From contig NZ_KB891882.1 in NCBI RefSeq assembly GCF_000373585.1, forward strand, positions 62,001-126,000: a stretch of 64,000 nucleotides of DNA. The letters are read 5' to 3'. Of this stretch, positions 61,488 through 64,000 are shown one piece after another (position 1 is the stretch's first letter; each line of letters starts with the position of its first letter). The stretch is from Streptomyces sp. MspMP-M5. Its GTDB lineage: Bacteria > Actinomycetota > Actinomycetes > Streptomycetales > Streptomycetaceae. The notes under the pieces were generated by a model that searched no databases, had not been told where the DNA came from, and saw nothing but the letters and a program-made list of their open reading frames with translations. A program made the position numbers and the translations under genes.

Positions 61488-61526
61488 TGGAGCCCCGGCC
61501 CGCCACCCCGGCAGGCCGGGGCTCCA
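61488..61526 (+). terminator. Terminator of M23 peptidase gene
   Basis: Perfect 13-bp stem TGGAGCCCCGGCC / GGCCGGGGCTCCA with a 13-base loop. Confidence 0.85.
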
Positions 61527-61693
61527 CCGTCTCCCCGGAAAGGCCGCCGCAGGGCTCACCGGATGCCGTGCATCGGCCGAAAAGCTCCGGTCAATTCGCG
61601 AGATCCCGAGGGAGAATTCCCCATGGTCGAATAGGGTCAGGGAATGCCGCCAAAGGGGCGGCGCTCCCGGGGATTACGGCGGAGGCACGGACG

Positions 61694-62380
61694 ATGCGAG
61701 GCCATATTTCTGCGCATGCGGTGTGCACGGCGATTCGCGACGATATCGTCTCCGGCGCGCTGGCGCCGGGCAGCCGGCTGATCGAGGACATTCTCGCCGC
61801 GCGGTACGGCGTATCCAGGGTCCCCGTGCGGGAAGCGCTGCGCACACTGCAGTCCGAGGGCTTCGTCACCACCCGCCATCACGCCGGCGCCTGCGTCGCC
61901 GAACTCACCGAACAGGAGGCCGCCGACCTCCTCGACCTCCGCACCCTCGTGGAGCCGCTGGGCGCCGCCCGCGCGGCCGCCCGCCGCACCTCCGCTCATC
62001 TCAAGGTGCTGCGCGGCCTGGTACGGCTCGGCCGCGAGCGGTCCCGGCACGGCCACCCTGCCGACCTGTGCCAACTGGACGGCTGGTTCCACGAAACGCT
62101 CGCCCAGGCGGCCGGCAGCCCCAGCCTCACTGCGCTTCTCACCCAGCTGCGGCGCAAGATCGAGTGGATGTACGTCATGGAGCCACCGTCCCGAGTCACC
62201 GCATCGTGGGACGAGCACGGTGCCGTACTTGACGCGGTGGCCCGGGGCGATGCGGAACGGGCGCGTGCCCTCATGACAGCGCACATCGAACGGTCGCTTC
62301 CCGTGTACCGGCTGCGCCGCGCGGCTCCCGCTGTGAGGGACCCGAAACGCCCCGTCAACACGGCACGCGCCCGGGCTTAA
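61694..62380 (+). CDS. GntR family regulator with FCD domain
   Basis: Regulator of 228 residues with an N-terminal winged helix (VCTAIRDDIVSGALAPGSRL..AARYGVSRVPVREALRTL) and an FCD C-terminal domain (LLDLRTLVEPLGAARAAARR..WFHETLAQAAGSPSLTALL). GGAGG precedes the ATG at 61694 by eight bases. A much longer upstream frame runs through the M23 gene and is not real. Family members sense organic acids or sugars. The ligand and target genes are unknown, and it stands alone between the M23 and ptsH genes. Confidence 0.88.
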   Translation: MRGHISAHAVCTAIRDDIVSGALAPGSRLIEDILAARYGVSRVPVREALRTLQSEGFVTTRHHAGACVAELTEQEAADLLDLRTLVEPLGAARAAARRTSAHLKVLRGLVRLGRERSRHGHPADLCQLDGWFHETLAQAAGSPSLTALLTQLRRKIEWMYVMEPPSRVTASWDEHGAVLDAVARGDAERARALMTAHIERSLPVYRLRRAAPAVRDPKRPVNTARARA

Positions 62381-62798
62381 CAATGGCCCCGTATACAAAG
62401 AGGCGGGAAAGGGAATTGCCTGTGTGAGTGAGGGCGGCGGGAAGGTGAGAGGGTGAAGGTGGAGCGCTCGTATTCGATGCTTCGGTGCTCGATAATCTGC
62501 GCCCGTTCCTCGTCCCCGGTTTCCGTGGTCTCGCCGTGAAGAAATGTGCAGCGGCGCGGATTCCGGCCGCCGATGCCGGGATTTCATGCGCTTCGCTACG
62601 CCGGAAACCGCCGCTTCGCTACGAGAAAAACAGCCGTGCGTCCTTTCCGGGCTCGTGTCTAATGTCCCGGTGGCCTCTTCTCCTTCTCCCCGCGAGCTGC
62701 CGGACGTCAGTGAGACGCCGGCCGACGACTCCGCTGCCGGGCACGACACCGAGGACGCCCCGGAGGGGCACAGTCCCTGTGACGCCGCCCCAGCGAAA
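62381..62798. other. Intergenic region between GntR gene and ptsH
   Basis: 418 bases between convergent genes. The left half is purine-rich and relatively A+T-rich. I see no gene, repeat or RNA element. Confidence 0.5.
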
Positions 62799-62845
62799 CG
62801 GCCCCGCCGCGGGACCCGGTTTTCCCGGTCACCGCGGCGGGGCCG
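62799..62845 (-). terminator. Terminator of ptsH
   Basis: Perfect 14-bp stem CGGCCCCGCCGCGG / CCGCGGCGGGGCCG with an inner GACC/GGTC pairing, just after the ptsH stop. Confidence 0.88.
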
Positions 62846-62888
62846 CGTCAGCAGAGGTGGGGGAGAGGGCACCCGGCCCCGGCGCTCC

Positions 62889-63170
62889 TCAGACGGTCTC
62901 GGGGAGCTCCTCAAGACCCTCCGCGACCAGCTTCGCCAGACGGTCGAGCGCGGCCTCGGCGCCCTCTGCGTCGGAGGCCAGCACGATCTCCTCGCCACCC
63001 TGGGCGCCCAGGCCCAGGACCGCGAGCATGGAGGCGGCGTTGACAGGGTTGCCGTCCGCCTTGGAGATCGTCATCGGGACACCGGAGGCGGTGGCCGCTC
63101 GGACGAAGATCGACGCGGGGCGGGCGTGCAGGCCCTCGGCCCAACCGACATTGACGCGGCGCTCAGCCAT
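62889..63170 (-). CDS. ptsH: Phosphocarrier protein HPr
   Basis: General PTS phosphocarrier of 93 residues that takes phosphate from enzyme I and passes it to sugar-specific enzymes II. The phosphorylated His15 is in GLHARPAS. The Ser46-equivalent region is NAASMLAVLGLGAQGGEEI. The ATG at 63170 follows GAAGGG, and an upstream ATG at 63185 would add five residues. Closely matches HPr of S. coelicolor as I recall it. Enzyme I is not in the window. Confidence 0.96.
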   Translation of the reverse strand: MAERRVNVGWAEGLHARPASIFVRAATASGVPMTISKADGNPVNAASMLAVLGLGAQGGEEIVLASDAEGAEAALDRLAKLVAEGLEELPETV

Positions 63171-63356
63171 GGTGTTGCCCTTCAAAGTCGTGACTGTTGT
63201 CTAGACCATTCTGGCATGCGGCCCGGAGTGGTCCCGAAGCCCTTCGTTCCGGAGTCCCGGCCGGGCCGTCCGGACCTCCTTCCCGGCCCTCGGCCCCGAG
63301 GCGAGGCCCGGGAAATCGAGCGTACGCACGCCGAGCCCGTTGTCGGTGCCCCGCCG

Positions 63357-63362
63357 TACTCT
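63357..63362 (+). promoter_or_regulatory. -10 box for leaderless acetyltransferase/ligase transcript
   Basis: TACTCT followed by six bases and the ATG. No ribosome binding site is present. Confidence 0.5.
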
Positions 63363-63368
63363 GTCCGC

Positions 63369-64000
63369 ATGCAGCCGCCGCCGGATCACGCGTACCCCAC
63401 CCACTGGGAAGCCGACGTGGTCCTGCGCGACGGCGGCACGGCACGCATCCGGCCCATCACGCCCGACGACGCCGAGCGGCTGGTCTCCTTCTACGAGCAG
63501 GTCTCGGACGAGTCGAAGTACTACCGCTTCTTCGCCCCGTATCCCCGGCTGTCCGACCGCGACGTCCACCGGTTCACCCACCACGACTACGTCGACCGGG
63601 TCGGCCTGGCCGCCACGGTGGGCGGCGAGTTCATCGCCACCGTCCGCTACGACCGCATCGACGACCGCGGACTGCCCGCCAAGAGCCGCGAGCACGACCA
63701 GGCCGAAGTCGCCTTCCTCGTCCAGGACGCCCACCAGGGCCGCGGTGTCGCCTCCGCCCTCCTGGAGCACATCGCCGCCGTCGCCCGTGAACGGGGCATC
63801 CGCCGGTTCGCCGCCGAGGTACTGCCCGCCAACACCAAGATGATCAAGGTGTTCACGGACGCCGGCTACACCCAGAAGCGCACCTTCGAGGACGGCGTCG
63901 TCCGTCTGGAGTTCGACCTCGAACCAACCGAGCAGTCCATGGCCGTGATGCGTGGCCGCGAGCAGCGCGCCGAGGCCCGCTCCGTCCAGCGGCTGCTCGC
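63369..64000 (+). CDS. Bifunctional GNAT acetyltransferase / acyl-CoA ligase-like protein (5' part)
   Basis: Open to the end of the window, 210 codons visible. The N-terminus MQPPPDHAYPTHWEADVVL leads into a GNAT domain: TARIRPITPDDAERLVSFYEQ, SDESKYYRFFAPYPRLSD, and the acetyl-CoA loop VQDAHQGRGVASALLEHI. The last visible residues (REQRAEARSVQRLL) are the linker that, in Streptomyces homologues I recall, leads to an ADP-forming acyl-CoA synthetase-like domain as in PatZ-type lysine acetyltransferases. The second domain is beyond the window, so the bifunctional call rests on homology. A -10 box six bases before the ATG suggests a leaderless mRNA. It is divergent from ptsH. Confidence 0.88.
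   Translation, partial: MQPPPDHAYPTHWEADVVLRDGGTARIRPITPDDAERLVSFYEQVSDESKYYRFFAPYPRLSDRDVHRFTHHDYVDRVGLAATVGGEFIATVRYDRIDDRGLPAKSREHDQAEVAFLVQDAHQGRGVASALLEHIAAVARERGIRRFAAEVLPANTKMIKVFTDAGYTQKRTFEDGVVRLEFDLEPTEQSMAVMRGREQRAEARSVQRLL

Overview
This is a very G+C-rich chromosomal segment from an actinomycete, almost certainly a Streptomyces. Third codon positions are nearly always G or C, GTG and TTG starts are common, and several proteins are close to ones I recall from Streptomyces: HrdB, NrdR/NrdJ, ParE/ParC, HPr, a c-di-AMP riboswitch upstream of an M23 peptidase, and the GNAT/acyl-CoA ligase protein. The order hflX - siderophore genes - dinG - lexA - nrdR - nrdJ - rnhB - recQ - hrdB - parE - parC - M16 pair - ptsH matches, from memory, the conserved core around SCO5796-SCO5842 of S. 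coelicolor. No sequence search was run.

Layout. 1-9.3 kb: hflX, a secreted trypsin-like lipoprotein, and a four-gene NIS (IucA/IucC) siderophore operon. 9.3-16.5 kb: DNA repair and nucleotide supply (dinG, lexA, nrdR, nrdJ), with a LexA box and paired NrdR boxes. 16.6-26 kb: an accessory stretch of small regulators and enzymes (hydrolase, MFS exporter with divergent CGNR regulator, TerD protein, TetR with divergent amidase, DUF4937, second TetR, histidine phosphatase, ADP-ribosylglycohydrolase). It is rich in palindromic operator candidates. 26-31.4 kb: rnhB, two Streptomyces-type hypotheticals, and recQ fused to a phosphoribosyltransferase-like domain. 31.4-36.4 kb: a small insert holding a lone ketosynthase-acyltransferase didomain whose ketosynthase cysteine is alanine, a cold-shock-domain protein and a type II thioesterase. 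36.5-45 kb: DUF4192, glycogen-debranching-like protein, Nudix/winged-helix protein, FadR-type regulator and the principal sigma factor hrdB. 45-57 kb: secreted trypsin, DUF7455, parE, a two-component system, an iron-box-linked ferredoxin-like gene, a CobW GTPase and parC. 57-64 kb: M16 peptidase pair, c-di-AMP riboswitch with LytM peptidase, GntR regulator, ptsH, and the start of a GNAT/acyl-CoA ligase gene cut by the window end.

How it fits together. Most genes are single units bounded by long perfect hairpin terminators. The clear operons are the siderophore set, the sensor kinase/response regulator pair (overlapping ATGA) and the M16 pair (overlapping GTGA). Several genes lack a ribosome binding site and have a TANNNT -10 box six to eight bases before the start codon, which predicts leaderless mRNAs. 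The most unusual items are the orphan Cys-to-Ala ketosynthase-acyltransferase, the siderophore operon lacking local decarboxylase and hydroxylase genes, and a 40-bp near-perfect palindrome between the MFS and CGNR genes.
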